64,000 nucleotides of DNA. Source: Orlajensenia leifsoniae (GTDB lineage Bacteria; Actinomycetota; Actinomycetes; Actinomycetales; Microbacteriaceae). The notes under the pieces were generated by a model that was not told where the DNA came from, ran no database searches, and saw only the letters and a list, made by a program, of their open reading frames with translations. Positions 42,728 to 52,100 of this stretch are shown piece after piece (the first letter of the stretch is position 1; the number at the start of each line of letters is the position of its first letter). Position numbers and translations under genes: made by a program. The stretch lies in the NCBI RefSeq assembly GCF_004570845.1, contig NZ_SPQZ01000005.1:124001-188000 (forward strand). The letters run 5' to 3'.

Positions 42728-43372
42728 ATGAATGGAACAGCCTCGAACCCCATCCACCTGCCCGGCCGCGTCGTCGTCTTCGACTACGGCGAGGTGATCT
42801 CCTTCTCCCCCACGCCCGAGAACCGCCGCGACCTGCTCGAGGTGGCCGGCATCGATCCGACGAACGCCGAGGTGTTCTGGGAGGCGTACGAGGCCGGCCG
42901 TCAGGCTCTCGATCAGGGCACGCTGTCGATCGCCGACTACTGGGCCGGCATCGCCGCCGCCACCGGGGCCTCATGGTCGCCCGCCGAAGTGCACTCCATC
43001 TGGGCGATCGACTTCGTGGGCTGGCTGAGCGTCAACCCCGGAACCGCCGCCGTGCTCGAGGACCTCGCCGCCGGCGGCACCAGGCTCGCGCTGCTCTCCA
43101 ACGCCGGGCGCGACTTCTCCAGCTACTTCCGCAACGGCTCCTTCGGCCCCCTCTTCGAGACCGTCGTCGTGAGCGCGGAGGTCCTGGTCGTGAAACCGGA
43201 TGCCGCCATCTACCGTCACACTCTCGACACCCTCGGAATCACTCCGGCCGAGATGGTGTTCATCGACAACAAGGCGGAGAACGTCGCCGGCGCCGAGGCC
43301 CTCGGCATCACCGGCCACGTGTTCACCTCGGCCGACGGACTGCGCAGCTTCCTGGAGGAGCTCGCGGCCTGA
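42728..43372 (+). CDS. HAD-superfamily hydrolase
   Basis: The 214-residue protein has the HAD motifs: VVFDYGEV (motif I, where the second catalytic Asp of DxD is replaced by Gly in DYGEV), LALLSNAGRD (motif II), a Lys in VVKPDAAIYRHTL (motif III) and VFIDNKAENV (motif IV). The altered motif I, DxG for DxD, questions phosphatase activity. The start at 42728 is set by the -10 box seven bases upstream; a TTG at 42719 would overlap the box. Confidence 0.8.
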   Translation: MNGTASNPIHLPGRVVVFDYGEVISFSPTPENRRDLLEVAGIDPTNAEVFWEAYEAGRQALDQGTLSIADYWAGIAAATGASWSPAEVHSIWAIDFVGWLSVNPGTAAVLEDLAAGGTRLALLSNAGRDFSSYFRNGSFGPLFETVVVSAEVLVVKPDAAIYRHTLDTLGITPAEMVFIDNKAENVAGAEALGITGHVFTSADGLRSFLEELAA

Positions 43373-43433
43373 CCGCATCCGTTCCCCCAAGTTCACCCCT
43401 GTCCGACAGCTCGCCTCGACTCCCGGAGTTCCC

Positions 43434-44531
43434 TTGTCAGCACTGTTCCAGCCCATCACCGTGCGCTCGCTCACGATCCGCAACAGACTCTGGGTGCCGC
43501 CGCTCTGCCAGTACTCGGTGACGAAGAAGGATGGCGTGCCGCACGACTGGCACCTGGCCCACCTCGGGGCCATGGCCATGGGCGGGGCCGGTCTGGTCAT
43601 CGCCGAAGCCTCGGCCGTGGTTCCCGACGGCCGCATCTCCGACGAGGACACCGGCATCTGGAACGGCCAGCAGGCGGCTGCCTGGGCGCGCATCGTGTCC
43701 TTCATCCACACGCAGGGCGCTGCAGCCGGCATCCAACTCGCCCACGCCGGCCGCAAGGCGTCGACCTGGCCGGAGTGGGGCCACGAGCAGCACGGCAGCA
43801 TGGCACCGGCCGACGGCGGCTGGCAGACCGTCTCGGCCTCCGACCTCGCCTTCGGCGAATACGCGGCGCCCGAGGGACTTGATCGCCCCGACATCGCCGT
43901 CATCGTGCACGCCTTCGCCGAGGCCGCTGCGCGCTCGAAGCGGGCCGGCTTCGACCTCGTCGAGATCCACGCCGCCCACGGCTACCTCGTGCACCAGTTC
44001 CTCTCCCCGCTCAGCAACCTGCGCACCGACGAGTACGGCGGATCGCTCGAGAACCGCGCCAGACTGCTCCTGGAGATCGTCGCAGCGGTCCGTGACGCCG
44101 TCGGCGACGACTACCCGGTGCTCGTGCGCTTCTCGGCAAGCGACTACGCCGACGGCGGCTGGGACGAGGAGCAGACCGCCGTGGTGGCCGGCTGGGCGCA
44201 GCAGGCCGGAGCCGACCTGTTCGACATCTCCAGCGGGGGCAACATCGCGAAGGTGCGCATCCCGCTCGGTCCGGGGTACCAGGTGCCGTTCGCCGAGTAC
44301 GTGAAGACGACGGCGGGGGTCCCCGTCGCCGCCGTCGGCCTCATCACCACGCCGCAGCAGGCTGAGGAGATCGTGGCATCCGGGCAGGCGGATGCCGTGC
44401 TGCTCGGCCGCGCCCACCTGCGCGACCCGCACTTCGCCCTGCGCGCCGCCGACGAACTCGGCGTCGAACTCGATTACTGGCCGCCGCAGTACGTGCGCGC
44501 GAAGCCCGCCGTGAGCGGTGGGACGTGGTGA
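43434..44531 (+). CDS. Old-yellow-enzyme family NADH:flavin oxidoreductase (YqjM-like)
   Basis: The 365-residue TIM-barrel flavoenzyme reduces activated C=C bonds using NAD(P)H. It has the YqjM-type start PLCQYS, the substrate-binding pair in HAAHGYLVHQFLSPLSN, and the FMN phosphate site near VGLITTPQQAEEIVASGQADAVLLGRAHLRDP. The TTG at 43434 is preceded by CCGGAG with five bases spacing. It follows the HAD gene by about 60 bases and may share its transcript. Confidence 0.9.
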   Translation: MSALFQPITVRSLTIRNRLWVPPLCQYSVTKKDGVPHDWHLAHLGAMAMGGAGLVIAEASAVVPDGRISDEDTGIWNGQQAAAWARIVSFIHTQGAAAGIQLAHAGRKASTWPEWGHEQHGSMAPADGGWQTVSASDLAFGEYAAPEGLDRPDIAVIVHAFAEAAARSKRAGFDLVEIHAAHGYLVHQFLSPLSNLRTDEYGGSLENRARLLLEIVAAVRDAVGDDYPVLVRFSASDYADGGWDEEQTAVVAGWAQQAGADLFDISSGGNIAKVRIPLGPGYQVPFAEYVKTTAGVPVAAVGLITTPQQAEEIVASGQADAVLLGRAHLRDPHFALRAADELGVELDYWPPQYVRAKPAVSGGTW

Positions 44532-44532
44532 G

Positions 44533-44910
44533 TCAGCCGCTCCGCTGACCGAGGGCGATGATGTTGCCCTCGCTGTCGGTGAACCAGGCCGCCTTCTCGC
44601 CGTCGAGGTCGGCGATGCCGTCCACGGTCCTGAGGCCGGGCAGGTCGTAGTCGGCGAAGACGACGCCGACTGCGCGCAGCTCGGCGACGGACGACTCCAG
44701 GTCGCCCACCTCCACCATCAGGGCGGTGTTCTGAGCCGTTCCGGCGAACGTCGTCTCGTACAGGTACACGGACGTGCCGCCGACCGTGTACATGAGCCCA
44801 CCGGCGTCCTGGCCGTCGGGCTTCCAGCCGAGCTTGTCCTCGTAGTACTGCCGCGCGCGATCGAGGTCTGAGGCGGGGAGGACGGCGGCAGCGGATTTCG
44901 CAGTCAACAT
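44533..44910 (-). CDS. VOC-superfamily protein
   Basis: The 125-residue protein is a single VOC domain (AVLPASDLDRARQYYEDKLGWKP, ending AAWFTDSEGNIIALGQR). Function unknown; relatives include glyoxalases, dioxygenases and resistance proteins. The ATG at 44910 has AGAAGGA six bases upstream. It ends convergently, one base from the oxidoreductase stop. Confidence 0.82.
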   Translation of the reverse strand: MLTAKSAAAVLPASDLDRARQYYEDKLGWKPDGQDAGGLMYTVGGTSVYLYETTFAGTAQNTALMVEVGDLESSVAELRAVGVVFADYDLPGLRTVDGIADLDGEKAAWFTDSEGNIIALGQRSG

Positions 44911-44957
44911 GAGCATTCCTTCTGTTGAGCCCCGCTCCATGGTACGCCCGCAGGCGG

Positions 44958-46007
44958 TCAGCGGCTCCGTCGAGTCGCGTCCTGCACCTCTCCGACGAGT
45001 TCCTCGATGATGTCCTCGAGGAACAGCACTCCCGTCGTGCGCCCCTCGGCATCGAACGCCTGGGCCAGGTGCGCGCCCGTGCGCCGCATCGACGCCAGGG
45101 CGTCCTCGAGGTCCGTCCCCTCGTACATCGAGGCCAGCTGACGGATGCGCTTCGGCGGAACCGGGCGCTCGGGCTGGTCGTCGCTCGTGAGGTCGAGGTC
45201 GATGACGTCCTTGAGGTGCAGGTAGCCCGCCGGCGTCCCGTCCTCGTCGATCACCAGGTAACGGGAGAACCCGTGCTTGGCGACGGCGCGCTCGAGCGCT
45301 GTCGGCGTGAGGGTCTCGGGGAGGCTGACCACCTCGTCCAGCGGCACCGCGACATCCCGGACCTTCTTCGTCGTGAACTCGAAGGCGGCGTTCAGCGCAC
45401 CGTTCGAGTCCTTCAGAACTCCCTCGCGCTTGGACTGGCTCACGATCGTGGCGACCTCCTCGAGGGTGAACGTGCTGTTCGCCTCCGACTTGGGCTCGAC
45501 GCCGAGCAGACGCAGCGATCCGTTCGCGACGGCGTTCAACGCGCCGATCACGTGACGGAAGATGCGGGCGATGAAGACGAGCGGGGTCGCCAGCAGCAGC
45601 ACGGCCTTGTCGGGGGCCGTGAACGAGAGGTTCTTCGGAACCATCTCGCCGAGCACCACGTGCAGGTAGGTCACGATGACCAGCGCGATGATGAAGGCGA
45701 CGGTGCCGATGACCTCCTCCGACCAGCCGGTGAGGCTCAGCGGACCCTCCAGCAGGTGGTGGATGGCGGGCTCGGAGACGTTCAGGATCACGAGCGAGCA
45801 CACGGTGATGCCGAGCTGGCAGGCTGCCAGCATGAGCGTCGCGTGCTCCATCGCCCAGAGCGCCGTCTTCGCGCGGCGGCTGCCCTTCTCGGCCAGGGGC
45901 TCGATCTGGGAGCGGCGTGCGGAGATGACCGCGAACTCCGATCCGACGAAGAAGGCGTTGACGACCAGCAGCACGGCCAGCCAGAGGATTCCGGCCCAGT
46001 CGTTCAT
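44958..46007 (-). CDS. CorC/HlyC-type CNNM membrane protein with CBS domains
   Basis: The 349-residue protein has a DUF21/CNNM domain with about four helices (FFVGSEFAVISARRSQIE; LGEMVPKNLSF near residue 120) and a CBS pair (RDVAVPLDEVVSLPE, GVLFLEDIIEELVGEV). It lacks the C-terminal CorC_HlyC domain present in its partner. Relatives take part in magnesium or other cation efflux or resistance. Its ATG at 46007 overlaps the end of the paralogous gene by four bases, so the two are probably made together and may form a heteromer. Confidence 0.85.
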   Translation of the reverse strand: MNDWAGILWLAVLLVVNAFFVGSEFAVISARRSQIEPLAEKGSRRAKTALWAMEHATLMLAACQLGITVCSLVILNVSEPAIHHLLEGPLSLTGWSEEVIGTVAFIIALVIVTYLHVVLGEMVPKNLSFTAPDKAVLLLATPLVFIARIFRHVIGALNAVANGSLRLLGVEPKSEANSTFTLEEVATIVSQSKREGVLKDSNGALNAAFEFTTKKVRDVAVPLDEVVSLPETLTPTALERAVAKHGFSRYLVIDEDGTPAGYLHLKDVIDLDLTSDDQPERPVPPKRIRQLASMYEGTDLEDALASMRRTGAHLAQAFDAEGRTTGVLFLEDIIEELVGEVQDATRRSR

Positions 46008-47407
46008 GAGCGCGCCCCCTTCCTGTCGGCGGCTCGCGCCGGAACGTCGACCACGGCCGGCTTGGCGGGCTTGACGGGCTTCACGCCGTCGACGTCGGCA
46101 ACGGGGGCCACCTCGGATTCGTCGGGGGTGAAGCGCAGCCTGTCGATGCGCCGGCCGTCGAGACGCTCGACCGTCAGCTCGCCGCTCTCGATGAGCACGG
46201 TGTCTCCGACGACGGGGAGTCGGCCCAGCTCGCTCATCACGTATCCGGCGACGGTCTCGTAGGTGCCGTCCTCGGGAACGATCAGGTCGGTGCTCTCGCG
46301 CAGCTCATCGGGGCGCAGCATGCCCGGGAAGCTGATGGCACGGCCACGGCGCACGATGCCGGCGCGTGACCTGTCGTGCTCGTCGGCGACCTCGCCGATG
46401 AGCTCCTCCACCAGGTCCTCCAGCGTCGCGACGCCGGCGGTCCCGCCGTACTCGTCGACGACGACGGCCATCTGGTAACCGCGGCCGCGCAGTTCGGCGA
46501 GAAGCACGTCGAGGCGCATCGTCTCGGGAACGCGCAGTGCCTCGGACTGCAGGGCCGACACGGGAACGTCGGCACGGCGGGAGCGGGGCACGGCCATGGC
46601 CTGCTTCACGTGCACGAAACCGACGACGTCATCGACGTCCTCGTCGATCACGGGGAACCGGGAGTGACCGGTCTGCGAGGCGAGCTCCAGCACGGCATGG
46701 GCGGATTCGGCGCGCTGGATGCTGACCAGTCGCGGGCGGGGAGTCATGACGTCGGATGCCGTGTGGTCGGCGAACAGCAGCGTGCGGTTGAGCAGGCTGG
46801 CCGTGTCGCGCTCGAGCACGCCGGCGCTCGCCGAGCGGCGCACCAGGCTCGAGAGCTCCTCGGCCGTGCGGGCGCCGGACAGCTCCTCCCTGGGCTCGAC
46901 TCCCACCATGCGCAGGATGCCGTTGGCGCTGCCGTTCAGCACGATGATCGCCGGCTTGAACACCCAGGTGAACGCCGTCTGGAACGGGATGACGAACTTC
47001 GCCGTCTTCAGCGGCAGCGCCAGGGCCAGGTTCTTGGGGATCAGCTCGCCGAGGATCATCGACAGCAGGGTGGCGAGGGTCACGGCGACGATGGTCGACG
47101 CGACGACGGCGACGGCATCCGGGATGCCCCACCCCTCGAGCGTCGGAGCAAGCAGCGAGCTGATCGCGGGCTCGAACATGTAGCCGGTGAGCAACGTCGT
47201 GATGGTGATGCCGAGCTGCGCACTCGAGAGATGCGTCGACGTCTGCGCCAGGGCGGAGATGGTCATCTGCAGCCGGGTCTCGCCGCGCTCGCGGCGCGCC
47301 TCGAGATCGGCTCGATCGAGGTTGACCAGCGCGAACTCGCTGGCAACGAAGAAGCCCGTGCCGACGGTCAGGATGAGGCCGATGCCGAGCATGATCCACT
47401 CAGACAC
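46004..47407 (-). CDS. CorC/HlyC-type CNNM membrane protein with CBS and transporter-associated domains
   Basis: The 467-residue protein has a CNNM/DUF21 membrane domain (FFVASEFALVNLDRADLEARRERGETR; LGELIPKNLALALPLKTAK), two CBS motifs (ASDVMTPRPRLVSI; TLEDLVEELIGEVADEHD) and a C-terminal CorC_HlyC domain (about 350-430), then a Val/Pro/Lys-rich tail. The GTG at 47407 has GGAGGTG at a good distance; a GTG three codons earlier lies inside that sequence. Upstream a TATACT -10-like box (47489-47494 region, minus strand) may drive the pair. Confidence 0.86.
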   Translation of the reverse strand: MSEWIMLGIGLILTVGTGFFVASEFALVNLDRADLEARRERGETRLQMTISALAQTSTHLSSAQLGITITTLLTGYMFEPAISSLLAPTLEGWGIPDAVAVVASTIVAVTLATLLSMILGELIPKNLALALPLKTAKFVIPFQTAFTWVFKPAIIVLNGSANGILRMVGVEPREELSGARTAEELSSLVRRSASAGVLERDTASLLNRTLLFADHTASDVMTPRPRLVSIQRAESAHAVLELASQTGHSRFPVIDEDVDDVVGFVHVKQAMAVPRSRRADVPVSALQSEALRVPETMRLDVLLAELRGRGYQMAVVVDEYGGTAGVATLEDLVEELIGEVADEHDRSRAGIVRRGRAISFPGMLRPDELRESTDLIVPEDGTYETVAGYVMSELGRLPVVGDTVLIESGELTVERLDGRRIDRLRFTPDESEVAPVADVDGVKPVKPAKPAVVDVPARAADRKGARS

Positions 47408-47564
47408 GGGCGACACCTCCGCAGTTCACGGGCGAGGGTCTATGGCCGGGGGTGCTACTGGGCGGGTCATCCATTGTCAGCCGAGTATATCCGGCTCGGA
47501 TGCGACATTCCCCTGCGAAGAGGCGCTCTGCGCTGTCGCCTTTCGGCCGCGCGGCGCCATAGGG

Positions 47565-49004
47565 CTACCAGCTGACCGGCAGCGCCTTGCCCTCCTCGTA
47601 GCCGGCGGCCGACTGGATGCCGACCAGCGCGCGGTCGGAGAACTCGGCGAGCGAGCGGGCGCCGGCGTACGTGAAGGAGCTGCGCAGTCCGGAGGTGATC
47701 ATGTCGAGGAGGTCCTCGAGGGAGGGCCGCAGCGGGTCGAGGTAGATCTTGCTCGACGAGATGCCCTCGGCGAAGAGTTCCTTGCGGGCGAGGTCGAACG
47801 CGTCGAGGCGGCCGAAGCGCTCGCGCACGGCCTTGGTCGACGCCATCCCCCAGCTCTCCTTGTACAGGCGACCCCCGCCGTCGACCGCGAGCTGACCGGG
47901 GGCCTCGATGGTGCCGGCGAACCACGATCCGATCATGACGGATGACGCTCCGGCGGCGAGCGCCAGTGCCACGTCGCGTGGGTAGCGCACCCCGCCGTCG
48001 GCCCAGACGTGGGCGCCGAGCGAACGCGCGGCCTCCGCGGTCTCGAGCACGGCCGAGAACTGCGGGCGCCCCACCGCCGTCATCATGCGGGTGGTGCACA
48101 TGGCGCCGGGACCCACACCCACCTTGAGGATGTCGGCTCCAGCGTCGACGAGATCCTTCACGGCATCCGCCGTCACGATGTTGCCGGCGACGATCGGCAG
48201 GCCGAGGCCGAGGGCCTTCACCGTGCGGATCGCCTCGAGCATGCCCTCCTGGTGGCCGTGGGCCGTGTCGATCACGAGCACGTCGACACCGGCCGCGGCG
48301 AAGGCCTGCGCCTTGGTGGCGATGTCGCCGTTGATGCCGAGGGCGACGGCGACCTGAAGGCGGCCGTCGGCGTCGAGCGTTGGCGAGTAGATGGTGCCGC
48401 GCAGCGCACTCTTGCGGCTGAGCGTCCCGACGACCGCACCCCGCCTGAGCACGGGCACGAACTCGAGGTCGGCGGCGAGCATCAGTTCGAAGGCCGCCCG
48501 GGCGCTGTCGACGTCCTCGGCGTCGATGGCCGTGATGCGGCCGTGCAGCAGGTCGCCGAGTCGGGCGTCGGGCAGCGCGGTCTCGAGGCGAGCTGCGGCG
48601 ATGGCGCCGAGGTAGGCGCCGTCCGCGTCGTTCAGGACGATGCCGTGCCCCTGCACCGCCGGAACCCTGACGAGGGCGTCGGCCACGGTGTCGTCGGGAC
48701 TCAGCACGAGGGGGGTGTCGAACTCCACGGGCTGGTCCTTGACCCACCGGATGGCGGCGTCCAGCTCCTGCAGGTTCATGTCCTGGGGAAGGACTCCGAG
48801 TCCGCCGCGGCGGGCGAGCGTCGCCGCCAGACGGGGACCCGTGACCGAGTTCATGTTCGCCGACACGATCGGGATCGTGGCGGCGGTGCCGTCATCCGGG
48901 GCCAGGGAGACGTCGAACCGGCTCTTCAGCTCAGAATGGCTGGGCACGAGGAAGACGTCAGAGTAGGTGAGGTCGTGGGTCGGCGCGGTCCGATAGAACT
49001 CCAT
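47565..49004 (-). CDS. guaB1: GuaB1-family GMP reductase (IMPDH-like with CBS domain)
   Basis: The 479-residue protein has the IMPDH/GMP-reductase barrel: VPIVSANMNSVTG-like start, a CBS pair at about residues 95-205, VLVIDTAHGHQ, GNIVTADAVKDLVDAGAD, the catalytic loop VGVGPGAMCTTRMMT and WADGGVRYPRDVALALAAGASSVMIGSWFAG. Mycobacterial GuaB1 proteins of this type have been shown to reduce GMP to IMP rather than oxidise IMP, so purine salvage is the likely role. The ATG at 49004 lies seven bases after a TAGCGT -10 box (49012-49017). Confidence 0.88.
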   Translation of the reverse strand: MEFYRTAPTHDLTYSDVFLVPSHSELKSRFDVSLAPDDGTAATIPIVSANMNSVTGPRLAATLARRGGLGVLPQDMNLQELDAAIRWVKDQPVEFDTPLVLSPDDTVADALVRVPAVQGHGIVLNDADGAYLGAIAAARLETALPDARLGDLLHGRITAIDAEDVDSARAAFELMLAADLEFVPVLRRGAVVGTLSRKSALRGTIYSPTLDADGRLQVAVALGINGDIATKAQAFAAAGVDVLVIDTAHGHQEGMLEAIRTVKALGLGLPIVAGNIVTADAVKDLVDAGADILKVGVGPGAMCTTRMMTAVGRPQFSAVLETAEAARSLGAHVWADGGVRYPRDVALALAAGASSVMIGSWFAGTIEAPGQLAVDGGGRLYKESWGMASTKAVRERFGRLDAFDLARKELFAEGISSSKIYLDPLRPSLEDLLDMITSGLRSSFTYAGARSLAEFSDRALVGIQSAAGYEEGKALPVSW

Positions 49005-49096
49005 GCCTCCCACGCTAGACCTCGGCACAGCCTCCTGCAGCCCTGCGAACGAGCAGATGCCTCATTCGGGGGAACCGAGCCGCCGGTAAAGAGGAT

Positions 49097-49102
49097 TAGG
49101 CT
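49097..49102 (+). promoter_or_regulatory. -10 box upstream of kgd, with an alternative leaderless GTG start
   Basis: TAGGCT lies seven bases before an in-frame GTG at 49110. Either kgd begins there (24 extra residues) or the message has a leader of about 72 bases ending at the GTG at 49182. Confidence 0.5.
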
Positions 49103-49181
49103 TGTCACGGTGCGTGCTCGTCGTCTGGAACGGCGGGTTGACAAGTTGCAGGGAATCAACGGAGAGAGTGGGCGATCGGCT

Positions 49182-52100
49182 GTGTCGAGCCAATTGACCG
49201 GAGCAAGTTCAGACGAAGCGGCATCGGCCGAGTTCGGAGCCAATGAATGGCTCGTCGACGAGATGTACGAGCAGTACATCGTCGACAAGAACTCCGTCGA
49301 TGAGGCGTGGTGGCCGGTCCTCGAGACCTACCACTCCCAGACGCAGGCCAAGGCGGATGCCGCAGCCCGTGCGACCGCCGATGCTCCGAGCGTCGACGCT
49401 CCGACCGGTGAACAGGCTGCCCCCACGGGCGAGGCCCCCGACAACGTGCCGGCGGCATCCGCTGCACCGGCGGCCCCGGAGACCCAGTCGGCACCCGCGG
49501 CCCAGGCAGCTCCCGCGGCGGCACCGGCGGCCCAGGACACACCCGCCTCCGAGTCGCGACCGCTCACGGCTCCCATCCCGATCATCGGTTCGCAGCCGGC
49601 GGCCCGCACCACGTCGGTCGCGCCGAAGCCGCTGCCCGTTCCCGCGGACGTGCCCATCACGAGCCCGCAGGCGGTCATCAAGGACGGCGCCGTCGAGGCA
49701 CCGCAGGACGAGGTCTCGCCCCTGCGCGGCATGGCCAAGAGCCTGGCGACCAACATGGACGCCAGCCTCACCGTGCCCACGGCCACCAGCGTGCGCACCA
49801 TCCCGGCCAAGCTGATGATCGACAACCGCATCGTCATCAACAACCACCTGAAGCGCTCCCGCGGTGGCAAGATCTCCTTCACCCACCTCATCGGATGGGC
49901 ACTCATCCAGGCCCTCAAGGACTTCCCGAGCCAGAACGTCTACTACGAGGACGTCGACGGCAAGCCGTCCATCGTGAAGCCCGCCCACATCGGCCTCGGC
50001 ATCGCCATCGACATCCCGAAGCCCGATGGCTCGCGTGCCCTGCTGGTCCCGGCCATCAAGCGTGCAGACACTATGACCTTCGGCGAGTACCTCTCGGCCT
50101 ACGAGGACCTCGTGTCCCGTGCGCGCCAGAACAAGCTCACGGCCGACGACTTCAAGGGCGCATCGATCTCGCTCACGAACCCCGGCGGCATCGGCACGGT
50201 GCATTCGGTGCCCCGCCTCATGCGCGGCCAGGGCTGCATCATCGGCGCCGGCGCCCTCGAGTACCCGGCCGAGTTCCAGGGCTCCAGCGAGAAGACCCTC
50301 GCCGGCCTCGCCATCGGCAAGACCATCACCCTCACCAGCACCTACGACCACCGCGTCATCCAGGGTGCCGGGTCCGGCGAGTTCCTCAAGATCGTGCACG
50401 AGCTGCTCACGGGCAAGCGCACCTTCTACAGCGACATCTTCGCCGCCCTCCGCATCCCGTACGCCCCCATCGAGTGGGCGCCCGACATCAGCGTCGACAT
50501 CGCCAGCGCCATCGACAAGACGGCTCGCGTGCAGGAGCTCATCAACGCCTTCCGCGTGCGCGGCCACCTCATGGCCGACATCGACCCGCTCGAGTACGTG
50601 CAGCGCTCGCACCCCGACCTCGACATCTCCAGCCACGGACTCACCTTCTGGGACCTCGACCGCGAGTTCGTCACCGGCGGCTTCGGCGACAAGCGCTCCG
50701 CGCTGCTGCGCGACATCCTCGGTGTGCTCCGCGACTCGTACTGCCGCACCACCGGCATCGAGTACATGCACATCCAGGACCCCGCCCAGCGTGCCTGGGT
50801 GCAGGCGCAGGTCGAGCGCAAGTACGAGAAGCCCACCCACGACGAGCAGATGCGCATCCTGGGCAAGCTCAACGAGGCCGAGGCCTTCGAGACGTTCCTG
50901 CAGACCAAGTACGTCGGCCAGAAGCGCTTCAGCCTCGAGGGCGGCGAGTCCACGATCGCCCTGCTCGACCAGATCCTCCAGGGCGCTGCGGAGGACGGCC
51001 TCGACCAGGTCGCCATCGGCATGGCCCACCGCGGACGCCTCAACGTGCTCACGAACATCGCGGGCAAGACCTACGGCCAGATCTTCCAGGAGTTCGAGGG
51101 CCACATGGCCGGCTCCGGATCGGGTGACGTCAAGTACCACCTCGGCACCGAGGGCACCTTCACCGGCGCCAACGGCGAGGAGATCGGCGTGTACCTCGCC
51201 GCGAACCCGTCGCACCTCGAGGCCGTCGACGGCGTGCTCGAGGGCATCGTGCGAGCCAAGCAGGACCGCAAGCCTGTCGGCACCTTCTCGACCCTCCCCA
51301 TCCTCATCCACGGCGACGCCGCCATGGCGGGCCAGGGTGTCGTCGTCGAGACCATGCAGATGTCGCAGCTGCGCGCCTACCGCACCGGTGGAACCATCCA
51401 CCTCGTCGTGAACAACCAGGTCGGCTTCACCACGCCGCCCACCGAGGGTCGCACGTCGATCTACTCGACCGATGTCGGCAAGACCATCCAGGCGCCGATC
51501 TTCCACGTGAACGGCGACGACCCCGAGGCCGTCGTGCGGGTGGCCCAGCTCGCCTACGCGTACCGCCAGGAGTTCCACCGCGACGTGGTCATCGACCTGA
51601 TCTCCTACCGCCGCCGCGGTCACAACGAGGGCGACGACCCCTCGATGACCCAGCCGCTGATGTACAACCTCATCGAGGCCAAGCGCAGCGTCCGCAAGCT
51701 GTACACCGAGGCTCTCGTCGGTCGTGGCGACATCACCGAGGAGGAGTACGAGCAGGCGCACGCCGACTTCCAGGACCGCCTCGAGCGCGCCTTCCAGGAG
51801 ACTCACGCCGCGCAGACCACCCCGATCACGGCCATCGGCGAGGACGACCAGAGCGACGCGTCCGGCGAGCCGGAGACCACCGGCGTCTCGGAGCAGGTCG
51901 TGCACCTCATCGGCGACGCCTTCAACAACAAGCCGTCCGGCTTCACCGTGCACAACAAGCTCCAGCAGCTGCTGCAGAAGCGCCTCGACATGAGCCGCAA
52001 CGGCGGCGTCGACTGGGCGTTCGGCGAGCTGCTCGCACTGGGCTCCCTGCTCACCGAGGGCACGCCCGTGCGCTTCGCCGGCCAGGACGCCCGCCGAGGG

